64,000 bases of DNA. Origin: Datura wrightii. Its lineage: Eukaryota; Streptophyta; Magnoliopsida; Solanales; Solanaceae. The stretch is taken from assembly GCA_035772735.1 (NCBI GenBank), contig JASDFA010000020.1, positions 109,585,501 through 109,649,500 on the forward strand, read 5' to 3'. Of the stretch, positions 36,478 to 47,242 are shown one piece after another. Under the pieces are notes generated by a model, which was not told the DNA's origin, made no database searches, and saw only the letters and a program-made list of their open reading frames with translations. The stretch's first letter is position 1; each line of letters opens with the position of its first letter. Both the position numbers and the translations under genes were made by a program.

Positions 36478-37698
36478 TCAGTCAAAATATTCGACTTCCT
36501 CATCCGGTGCTGCGGCCTCGTCGCCCATATCTGAATCAGCTCCATCGTCATCATCGGACTCCACATCAGAGTCCTCACGACGTGTCTCCTCATCAGTAGG
36601 GACATCATCGTCTATCGGCTCCACAAAGGCTGGCCCCACCTTACATAAGGCTCTGGCGTTCTCGCCAAAGGGGTAGTCCAGCTCCAGCTGCCATAACTCC
36701 TCCTCGGTGGCTGGTCTCCCACCTATCCGTAGCTGCAGCATCTGCATGCCGAACATACGGGCCATGTACTGATCGTCACGAGCATGTCGCTCGCCCAAAG
36801 TCAGCACGGGTCCGTGTGTAGTGTCGGGGGCCTTAGTCTTTGTCACATCAAGGGCCCTCCACTCCAGCTGCGGAATGTAATCCAAGGCTTCTTCCTCAAT
36901 GTCGAGGCCTCGGAGGAAGGTGGTGATGAGTCCGCCAAACCCGTATCTGTGACCCTGGTGCAGTCTGGCTCTCTTCATGGCGGATATTATGACCGCCCCA
37001 ACATTAATCTCAAGCCCTTTCATAAGGGCATACACCAAGCAGACACGGTCCCGGGTCACGTCTGTCATATGAACTCCCGGGATCAAGCACGAACACACAA
37101 TTTTTAGCCAGATTCTGGCCTCCCTATTCACCTGCGAATAGGGCAGAGTCTGGTGGTAACCCCTCTCCTTGTGTCTACTCCATCGGGCTGTGGATCAAGC
37201 CCCATACAACGTACGTCTGATGTTGGCGTACGGTGGGGTGATGTTTAGCTGGCGGAGAATGTGGGCGTCTGTGTCCCGCGCTCCAACGATGGCATTCAGC
37301 TGCTGGGGTTCCAGAGTGACAATCTGCCCTCTGATTTTAATAGTGTGGCTTCTGATGGCCGGGTTCCAGTTGGCATAAAATTCCCAGACCAAATGAAGGT
37401 TGCACTCCTTGGGCTCCTGAAAAATAAAGCTGAGCCCAGCTGCCTCAATCCTCTGTACAATGCGAGGGAACTCCTGTGCAAGTGGTTCCCTAGCAATATG
37501 TTCTTCGGGGAAGTACTTGTTCTCCTTATGCTTTGCGTACCATTTCTTCCCTTCATCGGTGACCCATCGTGTTCCGTATCGGCGGTGTTGGCCGCGCGAA
37601 ACAGCGGGTGCAGCTGGGACTGCAGTGCCCAGTCTCATCCGTTTTCTTCCGGTGCCTGAGGTAGAAGCACCCTTGCCTTTGTCTTGCCTGCTAGCCAT
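36478..37698 (-). pseudogene. Ath-2 extra ORF: putative plant transposon protein-like domain, acidic tail
   Basis: ATG at 37698 (MASRQDKGKGAS); one frame of about 406 codons to a stop at 36478-36480, with a single in-frame TGA at 37195-37197, so nearly intact. Features: basic N-terminus (residues 5-30), a central region with LHLVWEFYANWNP and TIKIRGQIVTLEPQQLNAIVG, then WLKIVCSCLIPGVHMTDVTR, VCLVYALMKGLEINVGAVI and GGLITTFLRG. This pattern fits the family known as putative plant transposon protein (Pfam Transposase_32, by recall). The C-terminus is strongly acidic (DDDDGADSDMGDE). Role unknown; not a proven transposase. It occupies the place where pol or env would lie in a full Athila element. 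Absent from Ath-1. Confidence 0.7.
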
Positions 37699-37703
37699 TG
37701 TAC

Positions 37704-38414
37704 CTGTCAATTTACACAAACAAGCACACCGTTAAGCTAAATAGTTGTTAGCTTCGGCTAAGGTTGGGTTACACAAAATTTACCCCACACTTAGTCCTTA
37801 ACAATATTTACAAAATTTCAGCAAGGATAGCTCTATTTACAACCCCAAACACAAACAACTACACACATATTGCTTAGTGCGTTCGTAACAAAATTTCGAC
37901 AGCATAACGGTTAGCGTACTACTCAGACTTCATACAGCGAATTCCCAATCCTACTATCGCTATCAATTCAACCATCGCACAAGCAACAAAACAACCACAA
38001 ACTAAAGACAACTAGAAAAATATTTTATATACAAGCTAATCTAACAATCTAACCAATTCACACATTATGCATTTTCCCACAAAAATTCGAGAATTAGTCG
38101 TCTTTTAACAGTTATACAAGATTTACCACGACTTATCTCAAATAATAAACACACCCCGGCATCAATTTCACCAAACTATCAAGTTGCCCAAGTCGAATTC
38201 AACAACCCAAGCCCTAAAATACAATTCGACAATCAATTTCAAATTATTTACATAATCGACAAGTTCAACCGCCAAATACAACAATCCGAACAAAAATCAA
38301 TCACAAAATAATTCAATATCATGTTCAATTTCTACCTAGGGTGATATTTTTCACCTTATATGCCCAAATTTGACAAAAATCGCCAAAAAATTGAGTTAGA
38401 CGATGAAAACATAC
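37704..38414 (-). other. Possible 5'UTR intron upstream of the Ath-2 extra ORF
   Basis: A good donor (CTAAG then GTATGTTTTC, first intron base 38414) and acceptor (TTGACAG ending at 37704) bracket 711 AT-rich, non-open bases; the ORF's ATG starts six bases into the next exon. Prediction only. Confidence 0.45.
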
Positions 38415-38548
38415 CTTAGAATTGAAGAATCGAAGAAACTTGACGTTTTTCTTTGCCTATCAACGTGGCACGTTGCTTGGGGAGGGGGAAATGGGTGTTT
38501 GGTCACAGAGGGAAGAGGGAATGGGGGAATTTGGGGCGAAATCAGGGT

Positions 38549-38770
38549 TATTATTTAAAGGAAACACGCGAGTCACCCAGAAACCCGGTGTGACCCGGCA
38601 GTGGATAAAGGGCAACGTGTCACGGAGGGTAACGCGGAGCCCCTCCTCCGTGACACGGAGCCAACGCGTTGGCTTACTGGAATTTTGAAAAATCCAAATT
38701 TGCCTTCAACGTGTCACGGAGGCCAACGCGGAGCATTGCCTCCGTGACACGGCGCCAACGCGCCAGTGCT
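38549..38770 (-). promoter_or_regulatory. Internal copy of the U3 palindrome module with TATA-like site
   Basis: Two long hairpins, CGTGTCACGGAG (38616-38627) with CTCCGTGACACG (38646-38657), and CGTGTCACGGAGGC (38710-38723) with GCCTCCGTGACACG (38738-38751), lie upstream, on the minus strand, of TTTAAATAATA (38549-38559). The second hairpin and its loop are almost identical to the LTR copy at 42564-42605. The layout equals that of the LTR promoter and precedes the extra ORF, so an internal promoter is likely. Confidence 0.55.
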
Positions 38771-39007
38771 CTGTTTCACCAATAAATTTAATTTTCATAC
38801 CTCGCCTCATTTTCTCGATTCCATGTATATTTCCTCCGTTATACCTGAAAATCACCTCACTAAATAAAAATTGGTTAAATTAATAGATTTCCCTAACTAA
38901 AAATAAAATAAAAGATACTAACTAAAATGCAAATCTAAACCTAGTCAAGAAAAAGAAAAGAAAAGTAAAAATTATTTACACTAAAAAGAAAGAAAGAAAA
39001 TATTTTT

Positions 39008-39054
39008 CACGGGTTGCCTCCCGTGCAGCGCCTGGTTTACTGTCGCGGCTCGAC
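39008..39054 (-). promoter_or_regulatory. Tandem RNA hairpins after Ath-2 gag-protease
   Basis: Hairpin 1: GTCG-CGGCT-CGAC on the plus strand (39042-39054), 11 bp after the stop codon. Hairpin 2: CACGGG-TTGCCT-CCCGTG (39008-39025), 6 bp stem, loop AGGCAA in the RNA sense. The stem differs from Ath-1 and Znk-1 at two base pairs, both compensated. Confidence 0.75.
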
Positions 39055-39065
39055 GTCCTTTAAGC

Positions 39066-41458
39066 TCATTTATCTACTAGGGAGATGGACGATTTGTCCT
39101 GATCATGATCATCCCCCCAGTAGTGCTCTACCTTATCCGGTGGCCTACCTAGTAACTCTCGGGAATCACTCAATCTGTTAGCCTTCCCATGATCAATTAC
39201 GTTGATCACCGAGAGATCCTTATAAACAGTCGGGAGCTTAGGTACCTTGTACACGTCGAACACTTCGACCTTGTCATGTGCTCGCATCGTGAGTTGATCC
39301 GCAGCTACATCGATTAATGCTTTTCCGGTTGCCAAAAAGGGTCGTCCCAAAATAAATGGGACTTCAGCATCTGGTTCAAAGTCCAGAACAGTAAAATCGA
39401 CCGGAAAAATGAGGGAGCCTACTTGCACCAACACATCCTCAACAATGCCATCCGGCTTAGCCAAAGACCTGTCTGCTAGCTGCAAGATTACCGTTGTAGG
39501 TCTAGGACTCCCTAGACCTAACTTTCTGAATACCGAAGAAGGCATCAGATTTATACTTGCCCCCAAGTCGCATAATCCACGCGCTCGGATACTTTGCCCA
39601 ATAGTCAGCTGGATAGTGAAACTTCCAGGGTCTTTCAGTTTTGTGGGCAACCTATTCTGAATACGGGAAGTGCATTCCTCTGTTAAAGCTACCGTGGCAT
39701 ACTCAGTCAAACGACTTTTGTTAGCCACGATGTCTTTAATATACTTCGCATATTTTGGCACTCCCTGCAAGACATCAACAAGAGGTAAGTTAACATGTAC
39801 CTGTTTAAGTACCTCCATGAATTTCTGGAAACACGCCTCCTCCTTGTGTTTCTTAAGTCGTTGAGGGAACGGGGGTGGAGGCCTTTCTGGTTCAGCTTCT
39901 TTACTCTTCCCCTTATCAGAACTTTGCTCTCCCTCAACATCTGCTGCTCCTGACTTTTGAGGTGGTCTTTCCGGTTCCACCTCCTTTAATTGTAAACCAC
40001 TCCTCGTGGTCACTGCATTAACCTGCTTCGGATTTGGATCCGTGTCGCTAGGTAGTCCTCCTCTGGGTCTAGTATTTTGGGCACTAGCAAATTGCCCAAA
40101 CTGATATTCAAGAGCCTTGGTCGCCAATTGATTGTTCTTCACTTCGGCTGCCAATTTGACATAGTCAGCCTGCAATTGTGCCTGATTAGCGATCATGGTT
40201 TTGAACATCTCCTCAATAGTCGGTGATGGTGGTGGAGGAGGGGCATTGTGATTTCTGAATTGAGCTTGATAATTTTGTTGCCCTCCTTGGTTTCTGTGCA
40301 TACCCTGCCCTGAACTCTGACCTTGTTGATTGTTGCTACCCCACGAAAAATTCGGATGGTTCCTCCAATTTGAGTTGTAGCCACCACCAAACTGCTGTTG
40401 ATTTCTCTGTGCATTGCCCACAAAGTTAACAGAATCAGGATTTGCACCACAGCATTCAGCCGAATGCTCACTACTACCACACACTTCACACCACATCTGT
40501 TGAACTGCATTGACTGAAGCTGAAGGCTGGTTCAAATTGATATTGCTGAAGTGAGTGTTTAACTGATTTTGCAAAGCAGCTATCTGTGCAGCGATAGCTG
40601 TGAATCCATCCACTTCAAGCACTCCCACTGCTTTCCTTGCTCCACCTCTTGAAGAATCTGCATTCCTTGCCTTGTGAAATTCGGTTGAGCAAAGTGTACA
40701 GCTCCTCATAAGTCTTCTCCAACGCTTGCCCTCCAGCTGCTGAATCTAACAGAATTTTAGTGTGAGGTTCCAAACCCTCAATAAAAGTGTGTACCAACAC
40801 CTCGTTGGACTGTTGATGGTGAGGACAGTCCCGCAATATGGATTTGAATCTTTCCCAGGCTTGATATAGATTTTCCCCTTCCCTCTGTTTAAAACTTAGG
40901 ATTTGACTCCTAAGCCTGGCTGTTTTACCAGAAGGGAAAAAACTAATAAGAAACTTCCGTGCAAGATCATCCCACGTTGATATAAAGTTGGGTGGTTCAG
41001 CTTTTAACCCCCTCTTGGCTTCACCAAGTAAGGAAAATGGAAATAAGGTGAGCCGAACATAATCAGGTGACACTCCAGCGGGTATATAAGTGTCACTTAT
41101 CTCCAAAAAGTTCTGGAGATGTTGTTGTGGATCTTCGTGAGGGAGACCGGTAAATTGCCCGCTTGTGTGCAAAAGTTGCACCATATTCTGCTTTAATTCA
41201 AACCTCCCTCCAGGCTCTGGTTTGCGGATGCTAGAATGGACATTATTAGCGTGTGGGATTGCCACCTCGCGAATCGGCCTTGCTGCTGCTTCATCGGGCA
41301 CTAGAACTGCCCTAACAACTGGTGGATTTGGTTGCTCCATCATAGTCTGTTGAAGCAACTGCAGCTTCTTCCAAAGAGCTTCTCTACGTTGGCTATGAAA
41401 TTCACGCTCGGGCTCTAAGTAAGATTCCACCAGATCTTTGTCCCTTGCCAGTGTTCAT
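39066..41458 (-). pseudogene. Ath-2 gag-protease (Athila type), frameshifted
   Basis: Two overlapping frames: 41430-40615 (capsid, Retrotrans_gag type: QFTGLPHEDPQQHLQNFLEI, VRLTLFPFSLLGEAKRGLKA, AWERFKSILRDCPHH) and 40709-39066 (547 codons) with knuckle CEVCGSSEHSAECC (CX2CX4HX4C, about 40450-40490), the Athila-typical NWRNHPNFSWG, then protease with active site LCDLGAS (about 39567) and FILGRPFLATGKALIDV. The frame changes near 40650-40690, between capsid and knuckle. The likely ATG (41458) is one base out of frame with capsid. DLGA instead of D[ST]GA is typical of Athila-like proteases. Both frames are long, so decay is recent. Confidence 0.88.
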
Positions 41459-41569
41459 AGAAACAAAATCTGCAAAATACAGGCTAAGACCAAGTTGTTA
41501 ACACTTAAGAAAATAAAAATACAAATACAGTAAATTTACCCTAAACACAGTTTTACAAATCGCCTAGCC

Positions 41570-41587
41570 TCCCCGGCAACGGCGCCA
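41570..41587 (-). other. Ath-2 primer binding site (tRNA-Asp, perfect)
   Basis: Minus strand TGGCGCCGTTGCCGGGGA, an 18-base complement to the plant tRNA-Asp 3' end including CCA, 6 bp inside the 5' LTR edge. Confidence 0.95.
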
Positions 41588-41593
41588 AAAACT

Positions 41594-43042
41594 TGCTCGG
41601 TGCTTTGGGGTACGGGTAAAAACCGAGACGCAAGTGCACGTGGTCAAACAAGTAATAAAGTGGCTAAGTAGCCAAGTATCGATCCAAGGAGTCTCAAGAT
41701 ATGTAAAATTGCCTAATTTACTATATTTCTATTTAACTTCTAATTATGCTAACAACAACGTACCCAAGAGTAATTGAATTTTTGTTTCTAAACTATATAC
41801 TACAATTAATACAAACTATTTACTTTTGAATTCAGACAATGGATATGAACATGCCAAGGTGAAGAACAAGTAATGAACTTGATAATCATGATAATTTTGG
41901 TTAATTCTCTTCTTCATGTTGCTAGCCAAGAACATTTGCCTAGAAATTAAAACTCTCGTATTTAATTTCACTTTAGAATCATAAACCATCCGTCTACATT
42001 TCTGTGATCAAATGCAATTTATGACCTAGCACTACAATTCCGGTTCCTAATTTGACTAATACGGCTTCCAAGTATATTCCTATCAGGAAAGCACATCAAA
42101 ACCCAATTTTCCCAAATCAAGTTAAGAACAATACCCTATTAATTCACAACTTTCCAATTTCTTGCTCTCTCGAGTGAAATTGGACTTTTTAGATATACAT
42201 TAATGTTGGCCAATCACTAATGCAGTAAAGAACAAGAATTAATAGAACAACATTAAAGAAGAAGAATAAACCATATCAATGAAAATCAGAATTCATTACA
42301 CATGTTCAAGACCTCAGCAAGAAAGAGAATTAGCCACTCATTCTTGGATTGATCATCCTAAAATGAGTGTAAATCATACGTACAATTGATAGAAAGAAGA
42401 AAGGAAGAGAAGAAATCCCTTATCTTTTCCAATCTTCAACTGCTACTAACCCATATTCCTGCTCTCCACTTCTGAACTCAGTCTAAAAACTGAAAAACTA
42501 CTTAAAATAAACCTAAGTGTGCTATTTATACTAGTGGGAATTTTTTCCCGGAATAACAAGCAACGTGTCACGGAGGCCAACGCGGAGCCTTGCCTCCGTG
42601 ACACGGCGTGGACACGGACCCTCATTGGAATTTCCAGGGTCCGGTAATTTACCCTCAACGTGGCACGGAGGCCATCGCGGAGGCCTATCTCCGTGCCACG
42701 GAGCTGACGCGCAGGCACACTGGAAATTGCAAATTTAATTCCTGCTCAGGCAGTGTGCTACCGCGATGGTAGCGTGGCACGGAGCCATCGCGGAGCCCCT
42801 ATAAATCCTGCAATCCCGGGTCTTTTCCACGCTCGCATCCAAGTCCAACTCCGACATAGTTCCAACATGCATTTTAGCTCCTAAAAATCACATTTTCCTG
42901 CAAAACAAATGCTAATCATGTTGGTTAGTATAAATTCGCATTTTATTACCAATTACATGATATTGTATACACATTGCACAACAAACAAGGTAAAAATGAT
43001 ACGTTTGAGTATCACTTGGGCATATAAATCTGCCCAAGATCA
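41594..43042 (-). repeat. Ath-2 5' LTR
   Basis: 1,449 bp; nearly identical to 33127-34574. TATA (reverse of TATTTATA) at 42523-42530; palindromes at 42562-42800, including CGTGTCACGGAGGC (42564-42577) with GCCTCCGTGACACG (42592-42605). Start hairpin CTTGGGCA (43015-43022) / TGCCCAAG (43031-43038). Confidence 0.93.
42523..42800 (-). promoter_or_regulatory. Ath-2 U3 palindrome array and TATA box
   Basis: Three hairpin-forming units (CGTGTCACGGAGGC pair; GTGGCACGGAGGCC with CTCCGTGCCACGG at 42659-42701; TACCGCGATGGTAGCG near 42760) stand 35-270 bp upstream of TATAAATA. ACGTGTC (ABRE/G-box core) is present. Probable enhancer region of the LTR promoter. Confidence 0.6.
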
Positions 43043-43047
43043 GGTAC

Positions 43048-44671
43048 ATGAATAGAATTGCGCTCACTCTCACAAAGAATTCACATGCATCATGTAATGA
43101 CCCATAAGCTTGCCCTTAGTGTTTTATTCCACTAATTTAAGGATGTGTGAATGTAAGATCAAGTAGCACTTAATGGGTTGTAATGTAGGCTAAGGGACAG
43201 GTAGGTACTATTATGGCCAGTAATAGTGACTATCTTTCCTAAACGCTTTTAATACATTACGCCCTCCTTACGAACTTCCCTTCCCTTACTTTACCTTTTT
43301 CTCCTTTCATCTTTCTTGTTCCTCTTATGTTCCCCCATTTCTTTAGGCACTTTTACCTTATTAGTAAGGAGTTCTATAAATAATTTTTCATTAATTTGTT
43401 TTCTTGCTCCTTACTAATAATCAACCATTTTCACACAAGTGCACCTTTGTCCTTTTCTCACTTCTACAACTTGCTACTTTTCCTTTCCTTTCATTCTTCT
43501 CACTCCTTTACTCCTTTGGATTTTTTCACTCAAGCGCTTAGGAGTTTTGGATCAAGTTCAAGGCTAATGAAAGAAAAAGGATTAAGCTTATGTTGCAGCT
43601 GTCAAAGAATAGGCTCAAGGCTCAATGGGGCTAACTAGGATTAATTTTTCAAGGTAGGTAAAATGAGGGATAAAACTTTGGTTCATTCAAAGAAATGCCT
43701 AAATCATCTCCTACAATTCACATCCTTTATTTCATTTTATAAACACACCAGGCAAGTTCTAGACAATCCACAATAGCACAGAATACTCAAAAACCTTACA
43801 CTCATGGCACATGCTCAATTCAAGACACATTCATCAGACTCTTACTCAGCTAATCACAAGAATTCAGAATTAAGCTTCAATCATATTGAGTCAACTTCCA
43901 GAGCTTAAGTGTCTCAAACAAAGTTATACATTTGCATGCTTCACATTGAACATACTTGCATCTTACAATCATGCATAGCACATAACAAGAACATCAAGCC
44001 ATCAATTAGTTATGGTTTCAAAACCCAACACCTACCGACTAATTTTTCCTCAAGACGGTCGTCATCCATCCATCGTCGGAAATAGTCCCTAACTATGACT
44101 AAACACTATATACAGACAAAGGAAAGAAAAAGATAAAATTTTTATTCTTCGATTCAAAGACCCCCCGTCGGAAAAGAACCGAAAAGAAAAACCAACGGGT
44201 GATGAAGTCATGCTTAATTCAGAAAAATTTTCAAATTTTTCAAATTTTTCAAATTTTAGCATTACATTCACCACAAACTTGTTAAGCACAAAAAATTTTG
44301 AAATTCCCTTGAAATTTCCCTCACCCCAACTTAAATAATGCTATGTCCTCATAGCATCAAATAAAAATTTAGAAAGGGTGAGAAATACTCCCTGAGGCCT
44401 TTAGCCTAGCAAATAGCATGCTTTTCTTCAGTTTTGCACAAGTGTGTGTCGACCCCACACTTTTTATCGTCCATGCTTTTTAGCTTCCTCCTCCACGGGT
44501 ACTCAGACTTCCCCTCCATCTGTGCTTAACTTTCCACCAAAAACAACACAAGATGAGAAATAAATAAAATCAACACAAATGCAAGAAATTAAAATGGTAC
44601 CTGTGGTACCCTTGGGTTGCCTCCCAAGTAGCGCCTTATTTTACGTCGTGGCCCGACGTGGACTATCCTTT
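43048..44671 (-). other. Ath-1 noncoding region between gag-protease and Ath-2 insertion, with hairpins
   Basis: No pol. Hairpin 1 ACGTCG-TGGCC-CGACGT (44643-44659) and hairpin 2 CTTGGG-TTGCCT-CCCAAG (44611-44628) follow the gag-protease stop. PPT-like copies at 44323-44335 and near 44452. Conserved blocks gacggtcgtcatccatcc (44053-44070) and aatgggttgtaatg (43172-43185). A pyrimidine-rich tract (43270-43530) corresponds to the A/G tract of Znk-1. Confidence 0.78.
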
Positions 44672-47155
44672 TCAGGACATCCTCATACCTGGGTTCTCTT
44701 TCGAGAACCATCTCCTTTTCTTTTGCTGTTTAGAGGAAACAACCTTCACTCTGTTCCTCTCTTTCTCCAACTTCTTCTCAATTTGAAGCCCTTTATCAGA
44801 CTCGGGCTGAACACTTGTAATTTCCTTTGGCCCTGCACCTATGGAATCCTCCACCCCACACTTATCCTCTGCCAACACACTAACCTGACAAAGGTTTCTA
44901 TAGTGTGCAGATGGGTTCATTTCTTGGTAAACGCGGAAGATTTCTTCTTCATCCTCAACCCTCATTTTCAGGGTCCCTGCTTTCAAATCAATCACCACTC
45001 CTCCAGTGGACAAGAATGGCCGTCCCAAGATCAGGGGTACCTGGTCATCAACCTGAAAATCCAAGACAATAAAATCAGCAGGTATAATGAACTTACCTAC
45101 TTTGATGAGAAGGTACTCTATTATTCCATCAGGTGTCACTCGCGACTTGTCAGCCAGCTGCAGCATCAACCTTGTTGGCCTCGGTTGTCCCAACCCCAAG
45201 GTGTTGAGTAAGGATAGGGGCATTAGATTTACTGCTGCCCCTAAGTCACACAAAGCTCGTAGCACCTCAGCTTTACCAATTTGTATGGGGAGGGTAAAAC
45301 TCCCTGGGTCTTTGAGTTTCTTTGGTATTTTGCTCAATACCCTGTGACTGCACTCCTCAGTCAGTGCTACAGTCTGGACATCCACCAATCTCACTTTGTT
45401 CGCCATCACGTCCTTCAAGTATTTAGCATACTTGGGCATTCCCTGCAAAACATCAAGAAGAGGAAAATTTATGTGAAGTTCTTTGAAGCTCTCAAAGAAC
45501 TTTTTGAAGCATTCCTCCTCCTTGCTCTTTCTGAATTTCTGAGGGAATGGTGGTGGTGGTCTTTGTGCTGGCTGCAATGGAAGTTGTGCATTTTGTTGCC
45601 CAGCACTCTGATTATCTCCCATGTTGATGGATGGTCTTGGTCTAACCAACTCCGGCTGCACCTCCTTGCTCAGCTCTTTTGACACTGCATCAGCTAATTG
45701 CTTACCGCTTCTCAGACTGATGGCATTGATCTGCCGAGGGTTAGGATCTGTGTCACTTGGTAATCCCCCCTGCGATCTCATGTTTTGAGCAGCTGCTATC
45801 TGACCCACTTGTTTTTCAAGATTTCGGGTGGCTACTTACTGATTCATTAAGTCTGTTGCCATCCTCGCCTGATTTTCCATTAATTGAGTCTGGGTCTCCA
45901 TGATTTTCTGCAGTGTTTCCTCAATGCTGCTACTCAATTGCCCATCATTCTGCCTATTCTGCTAATACTGCTGCTGTTGAGGTTGCATATAATTTTGCTT
46001 TTGGTTACCACCCCAAGAAAAATTCGGGTGGCCCTGCCAATTTCTGTTGTAACTGGTTTCAAAATTCTGATTGTTGCGCTTGACATTACTAACAAAATTG
46101 ACTGACTCCGGATTGGCTCCACAAGATTCTGCATGGTGCCCATTATTACCACAAATTTCACACCAACTCGGAGCTTGCTGAACTGCATTAACCTGGCCCT
46201 GGCGTTGGTTCATACTCAGTTTATTGAACTGAGTCATCATTTGATGCTGGAACGAAGCTAACTGTGCTGCCAAGGCATTCAAACCATCTACTTCTATCAA
46301 CCCCGATCTGTTTCCTGCCCTTCTAGATGACTCGCTGTGCCACTCTGGATTTCCTTATGCAATTCTGTTCAACAAAGTGTACAACTCATCATATGTCTTA
46401 TCCAAGGCTTGCCCACCCGATGCGGAGTCTAGTAATATTTTTGTGTGTGGGTCTAGACTTTCTACAAAGGTATGAGCCAGCACTTCATTTGATTGCTGGT
46501 GATGGGGGTAATCTCTTAACAATGACTTGAATCTTTCCCAAGCCATATATAAGTTCTCATCAGGCCTCTGCTTGAAACTGAGTATTTCACTTCTCAACCT
46601 TGCAGTTTTGCCTGAAGGGAAGAATCTGATAAGGAACTTCTTAGCCAAGTTATTCCATGAAGTTATGGAGTTAGGTGGCTCAGCCTTCAGCCACTTTTTC
46701 GCCTCTCCCAACAGTGAAAATGGGAAGAGGGTCATTCGGACATAATCTGTGGACACGCCGGTGGGGACAAACGTGTCACTAATCTCTAAAAAGCTCTGTA
46801 AGTGCTGCTGCGGGTCCTCATGTGCCATCCCAGTGAATTGACTACTAGAATGTAACAGCTGCACCATGTTCTGTTTAAGCTCAAAGTGCCCTCCAGGCTC
46901 CGGTTTACGGATGCTAGAGGTCACATTCGTCGCTAGTGGGGTTGCCACTTCGCGAACTGGTCTAGCTGCCATTGCTTCTGATGACAATTGTGCTTGTCCC
47001 GCGGGTGGTTGTTGTTGTACCTTTTCTTGAAGTCTCTTCAGCTTTTGCTCTAGAGCTACTCTCCTTCGCAAATGGATTTGACGTTCAGGTTCTAGCAACG
47101 GTTCCACAAGCTCTCTATTTCTAGCCAGCTCGACAGGACAACCTGTCACCTGCAA
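44672..47155 (-). pseudogene. Ath-1 gag-protease (Athila type) with three in-frame stops
   Basis: A single frame of about 828 codons without frameshift but with stops TAA (46355-46357), TAG (45962-45964) and TAA (45836-45838). Capsid part 47155-46358: QFTGMAHEDPQQHLQSFLEI, VRMTLFPFSLLGEAKKWLKA, AWERFKSLLRDYPHH. Knuckle CEICGNNGHHAESC near 46130-46175 and NWQGHPNFSWGG. Protease at 45260-44960: LCDLGAAVNLMP, then LILGRPFLSTGGVVIDL. The N-terminal start codon is not certain: no ATG is in frame just upstream. All stops are single-base changes in an otherwise well-kept frame. Confidence 0.88.
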
Positions 47156-47242
47156 ATAAACAGACTAAGACCAAGTTTTTCAACACTTAAGGAAATTTCA
47201 CAAATCACACAAAAATAGATAAATTATCAAAACTTCGCCGAG

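Larger units (their letters stand above)
33127..43042 (-). mobile_element. Ath-2: Athila-like element with gag-protease plus an extra ORF, in Ath-1
   Basis: 9,916 bp, TG...CA ends, LTRs 33127-34574 and 41594-43042, perfect tRNA-Asp primer site. Flanks GGTAG (33122-33126) and GGTAC (43043-43047), 4/5 match. Minus strand order: 5' LTR, gag-protease, tandem hairpins, promoter-like module, extra ORF, noncoding, purine tract, 3' LTR. No RT, RNase H or integrase. Deepest in the nest and with the most similar LTRs (about 17 differences by eye, about 1.2%), so the youngest. Confidence 0.93.

Noticed and set aside
36784..37735. Plus-strand ORFs opposite the Ath-2 extra ORF
   Set aside because: Shadows of the minus-strand ORF; no recognisable domain, and GC-rich sequence keeps both strands open.
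34575..38600. An env-like ORF of Athila in Ath-2
   Set aside because: No signal peptide or transmembrane segment was seen in the extra ORF; its motifs fit the plant transposon protein-like family better.
44579..45682. Long plus-strand ORFs (210 and 133 codons)
   Set aside because: Antisense shadows of the Ath-1 protease region on the minus strand, which has clear motifs.
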